Shown here: piece after piece, positions 25,231-37,086 of the stretch
Layout of the letters: the number at the start of each line of letters is the position of its first letter
Numbering within the stretch: the first letter of the stretch is position 1
NCBI GenBank assembly: GCA_050084515.1
Contig: CM114272.1
Span: 59,892,001 to 59,956,000, forward strand
DNA: 64,000 nucleotides
Source: Blasia pusilla
Taxonomy: Eukaryota > Marchantiophyta > Marchantiopsida > Blasiales
Reading direction: 5' to 3'
The notes under the pieces: model-generated
Told to the model about the DNA's origin: nothing
The model's input: the letters and a program-made list of their open reading frames with translations, nothing else
Database searches by the model: none
Made by a program: the position numbers and the translations under genes

Positions 25231-25811
25231 GATCCAAAGTCACTTATTGAAAATGTTCTCAAGGCGACTTCTTTAGTTTCTGACATTGTTTCCAACGTCT
25301 TTGATTCTGAGATGGACCACTCTTACGTCTCATCGCCGTTCGCCCGAGCACAATTTCCGGTGTTCAAGATCCAGGATCTGTGGAACCATGCTCAGATGGG
25401 TACAGCTTAGATAGTTTGTACAATTCCCCGGGATTTACATGCAAGACAAGACCCACTCGGGAGGAAGGAAAAGTCGCCGACCACGATGCAACGCTCATCG
25501 AGCTCTGCTCAAGGCCGGGTGACTTGGTGTTCGACTTAGTGGGCATTTCAGGGGCGAGTATCAGAGGCGCCTGGCAGAGTGGCAGGAACATTCTCTACCT
25601 CGAGGAAAGGTAGGAACTGTTTGACCTTTGCAAGGAGGCAAAGGCAGAATACGAAAGGCTCGTTGGGGCGTACAACTCTCCACCGAAGCCGAGAGCTCCG
25701 GTTCCAGACCCACCCTTGGTAGTGACTCCATCGTCACTTCCAACGATTCCCAAAATCGGGAGGGCAAGGCCGAAAGTGATTTTGCAAGAGCTCTCGGACG
25801 ATGACGAGTGA

Positions 25812-27875
25812 GTTCAAAGAACTCAACGACCCAGCTTGACTGGAGCGTTTGGAGTAGGGAGTTTTTTTGATAATTTGGCAAAAGATTTCATAGAATAGAT
25901 CAAATGTATAGTTCCGAGCTTTTTTCGGATGATATAAAGCAGAAGATTTTTTCGATCGATGGTGATGCTTGTAAATGTTTGCTGATCATTTTGTCTTTTC
26001 GAATGTGATCGTCTATGTACTCCACGGTCTTCTACTTTGCAACCCATCGGATTTCTCCTACTTGCAATTTTCACTTTATGACCACTGCAACCCGTCGGAT
26101 TTCTCCTCCTTGCAACTTTTCGCTTTTTGACCACTGGACCCTTTTTACCACCTCCAGGCAACCTATCTGATTTCGACAGTTGCCTCGATCGGACTCTTCG
26201 GATCGAGCGATCTGGCGGGCTTCTTCCTTGGCACCTTCCTCTCAACTCGTAAAGGCGGCGAGGCTTCTTTTCTTCTCTCAGGCGTGTTGGATTCCTTCTC
26301 TGTGCGGTTGCCATAGTGGTATTACCGGGACGGAGCGGATATTGATCTTTGGATGGGTGTCACATTGCGAGCGCACAAGGTATCTTTGCCGAGGAAGGCG
26401 GTGGGACTCGAGACAGTTACATGGGACCGTTATGGTGTACCTAGGGGGGCCAAGGCTCTCGGTCGCCAACATTTTCGATCCCCGTCTACAATCGGCCGAG
26501 GAGCCATTTGAATCCCAGGACATTCCTTTGGTATGTCACCGAGGAGAGTTAGGAGTAAATTTGTAGATGACGAGGTCAAGAAATCATAGACTAGGTGAAA
26601 TGTACATTTCGAGGTTCCTTCGGAGGTAATAAAGGGCGAGATTTTTTCAACCCATAATGGTGTTTGTAAAAGTTTTCTGGAATATGTTTTTGGACTTGTG
26701 GATTGTGTTCTTTAGCCACTCAGAATTAAAATTTGCAACCCGTATGATTCGACTTTTTGCTTTTTGCCCATCGCAACTTTTTAACCATTTCCGGCAACCT
26801 CTTGATTCCGGCAAAGTTGATCGCTTGAGTGATCGGACTCTATCCGGTGAGACCAACCGGCGCATTGTGGCGGGCTTCTTGACTTTTGCCGTTCCCCTTC
26901 ATTCGCCCAACCGTTGTAGGCTTCTTTTCTTGTCTAAGATGTGCAAGATTCCTACACCGTCGGATTGCCATTGTGTTCTTTTAGCCACTCTTGAATTAAA
27001 AAAATTACGCAACCCGTATGATTCGACTTTTTTTGCTTTTGCCCACTTGCAACAAGATTTTTTTAACCATTTCAGGCAACCTCTTGATTCCGGCTGTTGT
27101 TGATCGCTTGAGTGATCGGACTCTATCCGGTGAGACCAACCGACGCATTGTGGCGGGCTTCTTGACTTTTGCTCGTTCCCTTCATTCGCCCAACCGGTTG
27201 TAGGCTTCTTTTTTGTCTAAGATGTGCAAGATTCCTACTACCCGTCGGATTGCCATTTCGATTCCCAACCCGTTAGATCGTCGTGGGGTGCAGGGTGGAA
27301 GAAAATCACTTCTAAAAATCTTTTGTTTCTTATGGTGAGCTTTCTTACGGGTTGGGAGGGGTGCAGCTTCTCGGTTTCTGAGCCTTAGGATCTGATTTTT
27401 TCACATTTCTGAAAGTTGGTCTTGAGCAGACACCATTCATAACCGATAGAAAGTTGGTTATGGGGCAATTTAGGGGAGGCCATGATGCAGGCAACAATCC
27501 CTGCAAAAAGAGAGGTACCCATCCGGGTGGTCCTCCAACAAAAATACCAAGGGCACTGCTTTTTGTTGACCGAGACAGGGAATGTTAAGAAACTTAGGCT
27601 CACATGGACAGTGATGGAAAAATGTTTAGGGTGGTCTTATGATGTCTCCTTTTTTCTTGCCCCCAGGAAAGAGGAGGTGTTTTTAGGGCCAAATGTGGAC
27701 CACTACCTACTCTCTTCTAAAGATTTCGTGAATTTGAAAGCAAACGAAAATTTCAAATATGTCAAAAAGTTTTGAAGAGAGGAGGCGGATTTAGCCCTTT
27801 TTTTTGAAGAGAGACTCTCCTCTCTTCCTCTCTTCCTCTCCTCTCTTACTCTCTCCTGCCAGAATACCAGCCCCC
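25812..27875 (+). other. 3' tail of composite element, copy I, with internal duplication
   Basis: No coding evidence. Degenerate palindrome half-sites occur at 26,035-26,180. A unit of about 270-280 bp is tandemly duplicated (26,702-26,968 and 26,969-27,250), each containing GTGATCGGACTCTATCCGG and GTGGCGGGCTTCTTGAC; a diverged third unit begins near 26,180. The last 500 bp (27,360-27,875) match the reverse complement of 31,669-32,150 in copy II and end in the terminal repeat. A 97-codon open frame at 27,482-27,775 is not maintained in copy II. Confidence 0.7.
27805..27875. repeat. Right terminal inverted repeat, copy I
   Basis: A pyrimidine tract (CTCTCCTCTCTTCCTCTC type, ending CTCTTAC) is the inverse of the left terminal purine tract, followed by CTGCCAGAATACCAGCCCCC. 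The final CAGCCCCC is shared exactly with the copy II terminus at 31,669, which fixes the element end. Confidence 0.75.
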
Positions 27876-27884
27876 GTCAGACTC
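27876..27884. repeat. Right target-site duplication of copy I (degraded)
   Basis: GTCAGACTC matches 14,977-14,985 at 7 of 9 positions. Confidence 0.55.
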
Positions 27885-30570
27885 AAACACGTGCCCATCC
27901 GCTTCCTTCTCCGTAGATTCATATTCATTTTCTCCTTCCATGAACCTTGATATCTCTTCATGCAACTCACGCGAGTGAATTGTAATCACACTTGTATCTA
28001 GCGAGTCGGTGCTCATCTGGGTAAACACCTCTTCAAGACTATCTCCAAAACCCTCTTCTTCATACATCCCACTAATGAACTCTTCATCTAATAGAACACC
28101 CTCATATTTTAACAAACCCTTTTTTTTTTTTCATAAAACGCCTTTTCTTTTCATTCATTTCTTTCATCATTTGGAATCTACTAGACCACCAAGAAAAACA
28201 TTGAGAAAAACCCACACCTAAACATATATGATTCTTCCCCTTTTGCTAGCGGAAGACTCTTTCTTTTCTCTATACCCCCATATTTCCGCTCTACAGGAAT
28301 GCTAACTAAAAATCCGAAACCTCTTTCTTTACCTTCATAGGACCATCTCTCAACTTCTCTCTATTCCTTTCATGACCTACTCATACAGTAAGGAATTGAA
28401 CTGATCTTGTTCCATCCTGACTTCTAATACGGGCATAATGAGATCCATCATCCATGACTTTGGTCTCCATTCTAGATGCTGTGATGAAAGGTTGCCCAAG
28501 AATCACAGAATAAGCAGCTCCATTCTGAACAAAGAAATTTTTCTCAATTAACATATCTCCGATACGGGTTTTGACGGATGGACAAGCACCATAGAGTTCA
28601 CCTTTTTGGTTGTTAGCCGCTCGTAGTACCCATCCATGCCCTGTATCAATTGGCCACATCCCTTTGTCGTATACACTTCGCGACATGATGTTGATCTCCG
28701 AACCATGATCAACGAGAGCCAGAACTGACTCTTGGAGAGAGCCGAGTCGAACTCTAGCCTCCGTTGTTGCACGCGCCCAATATGACCAAGAATAGTGACC
28801 ACCATTGTGTCTTTCTTCACCTTGTTCTGTCAAGGCTTCTCCTACTCTCGCCTCTTCTCCTTGTAAGTCAAGCTTTTGTCCAAAAACTTGGCAAAGCTCT
28901 TCATCTTCTTCTTCTGTGATGTCAGTATCCAATGCCCTCACTGTCACCATATCTACAGTCATCTGCCTTTTCCTTTTGATCTCATCTATGATCAACTCAT
29001 GAAAGTCACGTTTGGCTATGCCCAAGACTTCCCTCAAAGAAAACTCTATTTTTGCATCCAAAATCCTCTCCTCAAGAATCTCCTTTAAATTCGTGCTTGT
29101 CTCTATATCAGACTGCAACTTGTATGTAGGAGTCTTACCCTTGGTCTTCTGGGAAGACCTCAATTCTTTCTCCTTCATTCCACCTTCTTTCATTTGAGAA
29201 TCCATCATAGATTCAGATGTAGAAGGCCCTTCTTCTCTTGATGGTTGCGCCTCTGGTTTCCCTTTCCTTCTTACGGTCCTTGCTCTTCTTGCAGCTTCCT
29301 CGAGATCAGCACCATTATTGTCGAATCTCCTCTTCTCCTTCACACTAGCATCTTGCCAACTCACATGTTTCTCTTATACTAGGTATGCTTTAACACACCC
29401 AGCTTCCACTGGATCATCCCATCCAGTCAGATGACGGATAGTCTCTGCCCCTCGTATCATCACTTCTTGAGGAAATTGTAATGATTCACTTTTAGCTACA
29501 GATACAACATGCGCTTCTATTTTTATTGCAAAGGTATCAAAATCTAATGCTGTAGTGGCAACTCCTACTTGACTTCTCACTAAGCCTTTCATTCCTCCTC
29601 TACCAAAGTTGGTATTCAACGGCATACCATTATGCGTTGAATGAATCTTCCCATCTTTGAAGTTTACTATTCCATTCCTAAGAGCTTCTGAAAACTCCTC
29701 ACATTCTCGACGTTGATGCTCAACACTATCACACCATATACATCTTCTCACAAAGTTCCTACTTGTCGAAGGAGCACCAACACTAGGATTTCTATCAAGT
29801 TTAAGCTCTGCCATTTCTACTCTCAATTCTCTCAAACCTTTCATCAACTCATCTATAACAAAATCTTCAAGTTTTGTTGAAACGGGCTTAGGCAATGGAT
29901 TTGAAATTAATACCTCCGACTTGAATAGTGCGGTTCTACCTCTACTTCGATTTTGCTTTGTAAGGATAGCAACAACTTCTTCCACTTTCTTCCAATTAGT
30001 GCTGACACCTCCTTCTTCGGTCTTGTCCGCCAACATTATCAAAAGCTTTTCCTCCAAATTCTCGTCAGCCGCCTCAAGGAATAACTCAGTTTTCCTCAAG
30101 TATAGAGTTGCTCTTTCGGAAGAAGAAAGCTGAAAAAACCGCTTCTCAAACTCACACAATAATTCATTTGGAGTCATTCCCTTAGCTGGACGTTGCTCTA
30201 TCCATTCTAAAAAACTCCTCTTAGTCACCCGATCCACATCATCATCGAAGAATTCTCCTTTTAGCAACTACTCATACTCCTCCCACGAGGTCGGATTTTC
30301 TGCTCTTAACTTCTTCACTTGAGTACGAATCTCTGGTATTACAGCTAACTCAAAACTTAACACCATATCACCTTCGGGTACACGATTTACCTCCATCTTA
30401 CAGACGTACTCTCGAACATACTTGGTGATGTTCCTCCCATCAAATCTCCCCAACTTCTTTACAATCGCTTGAAGAGCCCTTGTTGATCTTTGCTCTCCTA
30501 TGTGAACTCCTCCTTGTTGGCTCAACAATATTGTCAAAGTTCGGAGAAGATCCTCAGAAGGCTTAGCCAA
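27885..30570 (-). pseudogene. Ty3/gypsy element A: gag and protease half
   Basis: Minus-strand frames run 30,570-30,268, 30,267-29,374 and 29,364-28,381, separated by stops. The gag part begins MAKPSEDLLRTLTILLSQ, contains EWIEQRPAKGMTPNELLCEF, and carries a CCHC zinc knuckle, CIWCDSVEHQRREC (C-x2-C-x4-H-x4-C). A Glu/Lys-rich linker follows. The aspartic protease has ALVDHGSEINIMS, with DHG in place of DSG or DTG, and ends with SVILGQPFITASRM. A further stretch (28,115-27,885, GVLLDEEFISGMYEEE...) leads to the interruption. Polymerase continues at 14,976-13,534. The 12.9-kb copy I insertion separates the halves. Confidence 0.85.
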
Positions 30571-30935
30571 TCACATTTTGACACAAGTAGATTTCCTCTT
30601 ATCTCTTCCAAAATATCCTCTTTTATCCACTTGATATTTTTCAAATTACCCCAACTAACCTAGCCACCAACCAAGCCTACTTTTGCTTTTCATTAAAGCA
30701 CCAACCTCACTACTTTACTTTTATAAAGTCATCTTTTATTTATTACCTCCTTTCTAAAGTTGGGCCCGCATAAAAGAAGCACCATAAAGAGGTTTAAACA
30801 TGGGGATTTCCTTTTCTAAGCTAATTTACTTAATACTAATAAAACTCTATCTAACACTTAACGAGGAAGGAGTTTACACACTGGCTGATTTTACTATATG
30901 ACACCGCAGGTCTACTCTCCATAAACTGAGATAAT
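30571..30935. other. 5' flank of gypsy element A
   Basis: AT-rich sequence upstream of gag, probably untranslated leader or LTR remnant. I cannot define LTR ends or a primer-binding site. It meets copy V palindrome sequence near 30,940. Confidence 0.3.
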
Positions 30936-30939
30936 GTGC

Positions 30940-31668
30940 AAATTGTCGGGATCCAAGAAGTTGCTTTTCAACCCGTCATACTAGTCCATACTAATTACCA
31001 ACTCGTCTGAGCTTGGCCTATAGGCCTGACACATCAGAAACCTGTCGGAGTCCGACGTGTTGTCTTACAACTCTAAGATCCTTTTTTTGCCATGAGCAAC
31101 CCGTCGGAAGCTGACAGGTTGCTCATGTTGCTGGATAGAAGCTCCATCGTTTCGAGTGCTATGGTTCGCTTACAACTGATTACAATTGTTCAGAGTTGAG
31201 AAGTTCCTAATATAAGAGCAACCCATCACTTTTAGATGGGTTGCATCAATCCAGAAACATGGGAAAAGCAGTGCTACTTGCAACCCGTCGGGTTCCGACG
31301 GATTGCAGTCAATGGAGACTTGTAGGTGAATTTGCAACTTGTCGCTTTCGAACTTATTACAATACCACAGACACAAGCTGTTGGGATCAGACGGGTTGCA
31401 TGCACAGATGCAACCCGTCGGAGCCTGACGGGTTGAATTTCTATTAAACTCGAAGGAGTTTTGTCCCAGCACGGTCAATTTATCAATGGCAAGTGTCAAC
31501 TCCTGAGAATTGAAACTCTATAGCTCATCGACAAGATGATTCAAGTGAACAAGGACATTTGTCCTGGTGGTTATTTCCCTATGCTTGCCCAAGGATAATG
31601 GAGTGTATTCACATCCTTATCTCCTCCCTCGGACAAAAAAGGCGCCTCCCGCTTCCACTTCTCCCGAG
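30940..31668 (-). mobile_element. Composite element copy V: fragment of the ParB/methyltransferase gene
   Basis: 31,470-31,668 matches the exon 3 segment at 34,770-34,965 of copy II (the IDKLTVLG, LDELKSF, WTSVIIHC region on the minus strand). 30,960-31,440 holds the intron-3 palindrome cluster, including a compensated variant with arms GCAACCCATC and GATGGGTTGC at 31,218-31,244. The match stops after CTCCCGAG at 31,668, where the copy II terminus GGGGGCTG begins. Copy V was therefore the target of copy II. Heavily mutated. Confidence 0.75.
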
Positions 31669-31735
31669 GGGGGCTGATATTCTGGCAGGAGAGAGGAAGA
31701 GAGGAGAGGAAGAGAGGAGAGTCTCTCTTAAAAAA

Positions 31736-33500
31736 AAAAGGGCCAAATCTACCTCCTCTCTTCAAAAATTTTTGACATATTTGAAATTTTTGTTTGCTTT
31801 CAAATTCATGAAATCTTTAGAAGAGAGTAGGTAGTGATCCACGTTCGGGCCTAAAGAAACCTCCTTTTTGCAGGGGGCGAAAAACTAGTAGACATCATAA
31901 GACCACTACAAACATTTTCCCATCACTCTCCATGTGAGTCTAAGTTTTTTCACATTGCCTCTCTCAATCTACAGTAAGCTATGCCTAGGGCTATTTTTTT
32001 TGGAGGACCATTGGCAAATAAAGTGACCAGAAGTAGCAATCTCATCTCAATGAAAGGTTCAAATAAAGACCAACTTTGTGAAATGTGAACACAAGAGACG
32101 ATAATTGAACCAAAAGATTTTTAGGTGTCTGGAGTAAAGAGGAACTTATGTCCCTTCATTCAGATCCTAAATCTGAGAAACCGAGAAGCTGCACCCCTCC
32201 CAATCCGTCGGAATTTTACAGATTGCAACTCTTGCAACCCGTTAGAATCAGATGGCTTGCACCCCTTGCAAGCGAGCTCACCATAACAAAGGAAATATTT
32301 TGAGAAGTGATTCCATTCCACCTTGCATCCACAAAGATCCAACTCGTTGGGAATCGGAAGTGGCAATCCGACAGGCTTTAGGAATCTAGCCTACGATTGG
32401 TTTGACAATATAAGAGGAATGAGCCAAAGTTGAAGAAGCCCGCCATAATGCCTCAGAAGTTGGTCTCATAGGGAAAGAGTCCTATCACTCAAGCTGCCAA
32501 CCTGTCGGAATCCAACAGCTTGCTTGGAAATGGTTAAAAAGTTGCAGTGGTGAAAAAGTGATCCGTCGGAATCAGACGGGTTGCAAAATAAACATTATGA
32601 GTAGCTAGACGAACACAATCGACAAGTCCAAAAAAAATACTCAACAAACTTTTACAAACACCATTATCGATTGAAAAAATCTTGTCCTTTATTACATCCG
32701 AAGGAAGCTCGGAAATGTACATTTGATCTAGTCTATGATTTCTTCAGCCTCGTCATCTACAAATTTACTCCTAACTCTCCTAGGTTCCTGTACAAAAGGA
32801 ATGTCCTGGGATACCTGTGGATCCTCTGGCTGATTGTAGACGGGGATCGAAAATGTTGGCAAATTCGAGAGCCTTAGCCCTCCCCTAAGTATACCATAAC
32901 GGTCCCATGTAACCTAATTTGAGTCCCACCGCCTTCCTCGGCAGTAAATCTTGTACGCTCTGCAAGGTGACACCCATCCAGTATCAATATGTGCTCCGTC
33001 CTTGGAGCCACCATTATGTCCTCAGCCAGGTAGTAGGAATCCAACACGTCTTAGAGAAGAGAGGAGGCCTAAGACTTGTTTGATGAAACTAGGGGAAGGT
33101 GCCAAAGTGAAGAAGCCCACCAGAATGCCTGTAAAGTTGAACTAACAAGGAAAGAGTCCGATCACTCACGTAGCCAACTTGTTGAAATACGACAGGTTGC
33201 CTAGAAGTGGTTAAAAAGGTGCAATGGTCAAAAAGTGTAAAGTTGCAACCCGTGGCAATCCGACAGGTTGTAATATGAATTGTCGGAGTACATAGACGAT
33301 GACAATCGACAAGAAAAAAAAAGATATTCAACAAACTTTAACAAACACCATCATCGTTTGAAAAAATCTTGTCCTTTATTACATGCGAAGGAAGCTCGGA
33401 ACTATACATTTGATCTATTCTATGAATTCTTCTGCCTCGTCATCAAATAAATCCCTACTCCAAAACGTTGCAATCAAGCTGGGTCCATGAGTTCTTTGAA
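31736..33500 (-). other. 3' tail of composite element, copy II
   Basis: Reverse-complement counterpart of 25,812-27,805. It contains repeated blocks with the CTTGTCCTTTATTACATCC/GC motif (near 32,680 and 33,370), and GAGTGATCGGACTC-type units appear inverted near 32,475 and 33,155, so the tail carries two tandem units. Scattered degenerate palindromes lie at 32,195-32,585 and 33,170-33,270. No coding evidence. Confidence 0.65.
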
Positions 33501-34159
33501 CTCACTCGTCATCGTCCGAGAGCTCTTCCAGAATTACTGTTGGCCTTGCCCTCCCGATTTTCAAAATCGTGGGAAGTGACAATGGTGGGTCTGGAACTGG
33601 AGCTCTCGGCTTCAGAGGAGAGTTGTACGCCCCAACAAGCCTGTCGTAATCTGCCTTTGCTTCTTTGCAAAGGTCAAACAATTCCTGCCTTCTCTCAAGG
33701 CAGAGAATGTTCCTGCCACTCTGCCAGGCGCCTCTAATACTCACCCCTGTAAGGCCCACTAAGTCGAACACCAAGTCACCCGGCCTTGAGCAGAGCTCGA
33801 TGAGCATTTGCATCAACGTCGGCGACTTTTCCCTTCCTCCAAGTAAGGGGGTACCATTTCCCATGTAAATTCTCGGGGGGGAATTGTATAAACTATCTAA
33901 GCTGTACCCATCAGAGCATGGATCCACTGGATGGAGGATCTGAAACACTTGGAAGTTGTGCTCGGGCCTTACAAAATAGTAGACAAAGGAGTGGTCCATC
34001 TGTAAAGAAGCAGGTTGGAAAAAATGTCAACAATAAGAAAGAGCTAATTTCAGTATGCAACAACAAGAAAGGTATACTATCAGAATGGTGACACAATGTG
34101 CAATTCGTTCCCAAAGAACTTCGCTTAACCCTAGAGAACTTAGTTATAGTCCTAACATT

Positions 34160-34380
34160 GGAGCAACCTGTCGGAGTCCGACACGTTGTTTTACAAGTGT
34201 TAGTGATTTTTTCTGCCATGAGCAACCCGTCAGATTTCGACGGGTTGCATTCACCCAATGGAGACTTGCGATAAATTTGCAACTTGTCGCTTTCAGACGG
34301 GTTGCACCATTGAAGTCTCCAACTCAAAAAATCTGATGAGTTGCATGCAGAGATACAACCCGTCAGAGCAAGACAATTTG
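34160..34380. repeat. Intron 3 palindrome cluster, copy II
   Basis: Four palindromes or half-sites lie between the exon 3 donor (34,402) and exon 4 (33,999). They occupy the same intron position as 24,868-25,230 in copy I. Confidence 0.75.
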
Positions 34381-36494
34381 GATATGGATTTAGAGCCCTT
34401 ACCCGGATTTGACTCGTCGCGGATCGGAGTAAGTACTTGTTCTTGATGACCCATGATTGCGCCGTCCTCCACTTCAGCGACCTCTTGACGCACTACAGGT
34501 TGAAGATCTCGTCATCGCTCCCTCCAATCAAAACCAAGAAATAGCCCCTATCATTGAGATAAGCCTCTGCAAAGGAAAACAGGAGCGCGATCTGGTCATA
34601 AGAAAGAGGGACATTTCAGTCTAGGACACCGCCAGACGGATTCTCGTCCCACAAGCGCAAGCCCGAGGGCAAATCAGCGACAAGGAGATCCACCGCCACC
34701 TCCTTGACCTCCCTATGGACCGTCCAAGGATTGTGCCCATTTAGTTGAAGCTTCCATCCCAGCATTGTCAATTTGTCGATGGCGGGTGTCGACGCTTGGG
34801 AACTGAAACTTTTCAGCTCATCCAGAAGATTCGTGCAGTGAATGATGACGCTTGTCCAGGTCGTTGTTTCTCTATGTCTTCCCAAGGATGATGGAGTGTA
34901 TTTCACATCCTTGTCTGCTCCCTTGGACAACCCTGGCGCCTCTTGCTTCCGCTTCTCCCGAGTCTGCGGTCAGCTTGTTGGGGTCTCTATTACCTCAGAC
35001 TCTGGTGGAGTTTTTTTTGCGGAGGACCTAGTCCGACCCTCTCTCCCCGCTCGCTCGGACGATTCCGCCTCTCGCCTTGAATCTTCAGCCTCTCTTTGGG
35101 AAGACTCGGCCTTGGAATTCTTCGATCCCCTCGCCTTGGCTTTGAGATCTGCTGTAGATTTGTCCTTGGCGGTGACGACCTTGGACACCAACTCCGCTAT
35201 CTCGAGGGCTTGCTCCTCCGCATCTCCTTCGAAAAAGTCTTCAGGTTGCACGAAATTGAGGATATTGTCCCTACCTGCGGCCACTGCATCATAGTGCAGG
35301 CGTAGATTTTTCTCGGTTATGTCCTCAAGGTCATTGAAGTCTATCCAGATCGGGAAATTTTCCACCTCCCAGTGGGACATGCTTTGAGCCATCTCCATGT
35401 CGTACATGGAAAATGTCTCTCCATCAGGCGGAGAAGCCCATAATTTGCAGGCTGCCGGTATTTTTTTCCATGTACTTGCATTCTTACAATGGACGAGGTA
35501 CCTGAACACCATGCATTGGGCAGCTCTTAGTCGAGATGCATCGACCGCCTGCTCCTGAAGATCTCACTTTTTCTTTGCGAAATCCCTTTTCTTCACCTCT
35601 ATTTCTTTATCAAGGTTTGCTTGAGGGAGGATACGATCCTTGAACATCGTCTTGAAGCCTGGGTTTTTTATGGGCTTGTCCCGCATATCATCCAGCCTAA
35701 GTTCAAAATCTTCAACACTCTCCAAGTTTGCTTCCTCCGGAACTGGCTCTATTCTTTTCAGCTCCGCTTGGAGACCCACGAGCATGGACTTCCCGAGAAG
35801 CCGCAACGCGTCCCAAAATGACCATTCACGGAGCCACTGGGAGATCACTGGATCAGAGACACCCGGAGGATGGTGTGCCGCCCTCTTTTGGGCCTCTGTG
35901 CCCTCGAGATTGATTTTCATTAGTCGGATTCTCCTAAATTCCAAAATTCCAAACAAGGCAAATCGATGGACGCGATCGAGAGACACTTTCTCCCCAATCC
36001 GACCCTGCGGATCTTCATCCCTCTTCCGCTGGCGCTTGATTATCACCTTCAACTCCTTGTAGAAATCAAGGCCAAGTTCGGGGTTGAGAATGGCGATGTA
36101 GCGCTGCATCTTGCTTGCAGTGTACTTCATAGCTACAGATACTTCAGCTTGGATGAACTTAGCACGCTCAGACACAGATACTTTCTCCCTCCGCTCCAGT
36201 TCAGATGCAACGCTCTTCTTGGCGGCCTGTATCTTTGACCAACAAAGGATTGTCACGGCTGCATCTTGGGAAATAAACTTATTTGCCCAAGTCTTTTTTT
36301 TTATTTGAGCACCCTTTGCTAGCATCTCATTTACAAGGGCGTCGCCCAAGAACCCCTTGTACTCTGCCGGGTGCGTCGTTAGCACTTTCTTCACCCAATC
36401 GCAATCCTGGATCCAGTGGTGGGTGACATTCCCCTCCAATACAATCCTACACATCCAAACTCAATATTAGAAATTTTGCAAGGTACATAGGTTC

Positions 36495-37075
36495 CTGCAA
36501 CCCGTCGGACTCCGACAGGTCATCACAGCTTATGGTCGGAATGGAAGCAACGAACTAAATTTTGCAACCCATCGGAGTCCGACCGATTGCATTTAGATTT
36601 GTGATTGCCTGGTTTCAACCCGTTGGACTCCGACGGGTTGTCAGATTATCCGTATTTAGAGAGTGGTTTCCGCAAGAAAAGTGAACATATCAACCTGTCG
36701 GAGTCCGACAGGTTGCGTAATTTCAATTAAAGCTGCAATTTCACCACAAAAATGTATCTACCCTACTTCCGAATGCAACCTGTCGGACTCCGAAAAGTTG
36801 CTTTCAGCCAGAAACATCAAAAAACATCCAAAAACAGCTTCGAGTCAAGCAACCTGTCGGACTCCGACGAGTTGCTTTCTTCAAAAAACATCCAAAAACA
36901 GCGATGAGTCGAGCAACTCGTCGGAGTCCGACGAGTTGCTGTCGGCCAAAAACTTCCTTAACCTGTGGTCAGTCAAACAACTCGTCAGACTCCGACGAGT
37001 TGCTTTCGGCCAAAAACATCCTAAACTAGTGATCAGTCGAGCAACTTGTCGGAGTCCGACGAGTTGCTTTCGGCC
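36495..37075. repeat. Intron 2 palindrome array, copy II (proximal part)
   Basis: Nine or so palindromes, spacing about 60-65 bp, with spacers TTTCGGCCAAAAACATCC. One (36,691-36,715) has the matched variant arms CAACCTGTCGGA and TCCGACAGGTTG. The array continues at 39,305-39,405 beyond the LTR-element insertion. Confidence 0.8.
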
Positions 37076-37086
37076 AAAAACATCCT

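Larger units (their letters stand above)
20569..25811 (+). pseudogene. ParB-like / N4-N6 methyltransferase-like fusion gene, copy I
   Basis: Four exons, inferred by comparison with copy II: about 20,569-21,196, 21,257-21,751 (donor GTGAGT), 22,766-24,782 (acceptor TGCAG, donor GTAAGG) and 25,312-25,811. The product starts MTRKKTQANKSGSFTPKS with a charged coiled coil (EIEEREREAEMH). Exon 2 has a ParB-like segment: DGNHRFMAWTKFAEERP, then VKAMVLHPYPHH and AMHAMN. Exon 3 ends with VAVDLLITDLPSGLRLW (motif IV position, DLPS for DPPY) and YDQIALLFSF. Exon 4 has LIELCSRPGDLVFDLVG (motif I position), preceding a Glu-rich segment. Order IV then I fits beta-class enzymes. Frameshifts near 20,870, 21,380 and 25,430 and stops near 21,600 and 22,970 inactivate it. 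Confidence 0.65.
14986..27875. mobile_element. Composite element copy I: MULE transposase plus ParB/methyltransferase gene (12.9 kb)
   Basis: The ends carry inverted GA-rich repeats sharing GTAAGAGAGGAGAGGAAGAG. The left end starts GAGAAGTGCGG; the right end, read inward, starts GGGGGCTGGTATTCTGGCAG. Inside, a minus-strand Mutator-like transposase gene (15,314-19,411) and a plus-strand ParB/methyltransferase gene (20,569-25,811) diverge from a palindrome-packed spacer. The same pairing and spacer recur in copies II and III, and the MULE half in copy IV. Copy I sits inside gypsy element A. Both genes are broken by stops and frameshifts, so this copy is not autonomous. Assigning both genes to one transposon rests on the termini, the flanking target duplication and the recurring linkage. 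Confidence 0.75.

Noticed and set aside
27482-27775. 97-codon plus-strand frame near the right end of copy I
   Set aside because: The counterpart in copy II (31,760-32,080) is not open, so it is probably non-coding tail sequence.
27876-27884. A strict 5-bp GACTC duplication around copy I
   Set aside because: GACTC is shared at both flanks, but extension to 9 bp (7 of 9 matches) fits the Mutator pattern and the termini defined by copies II and IV better.
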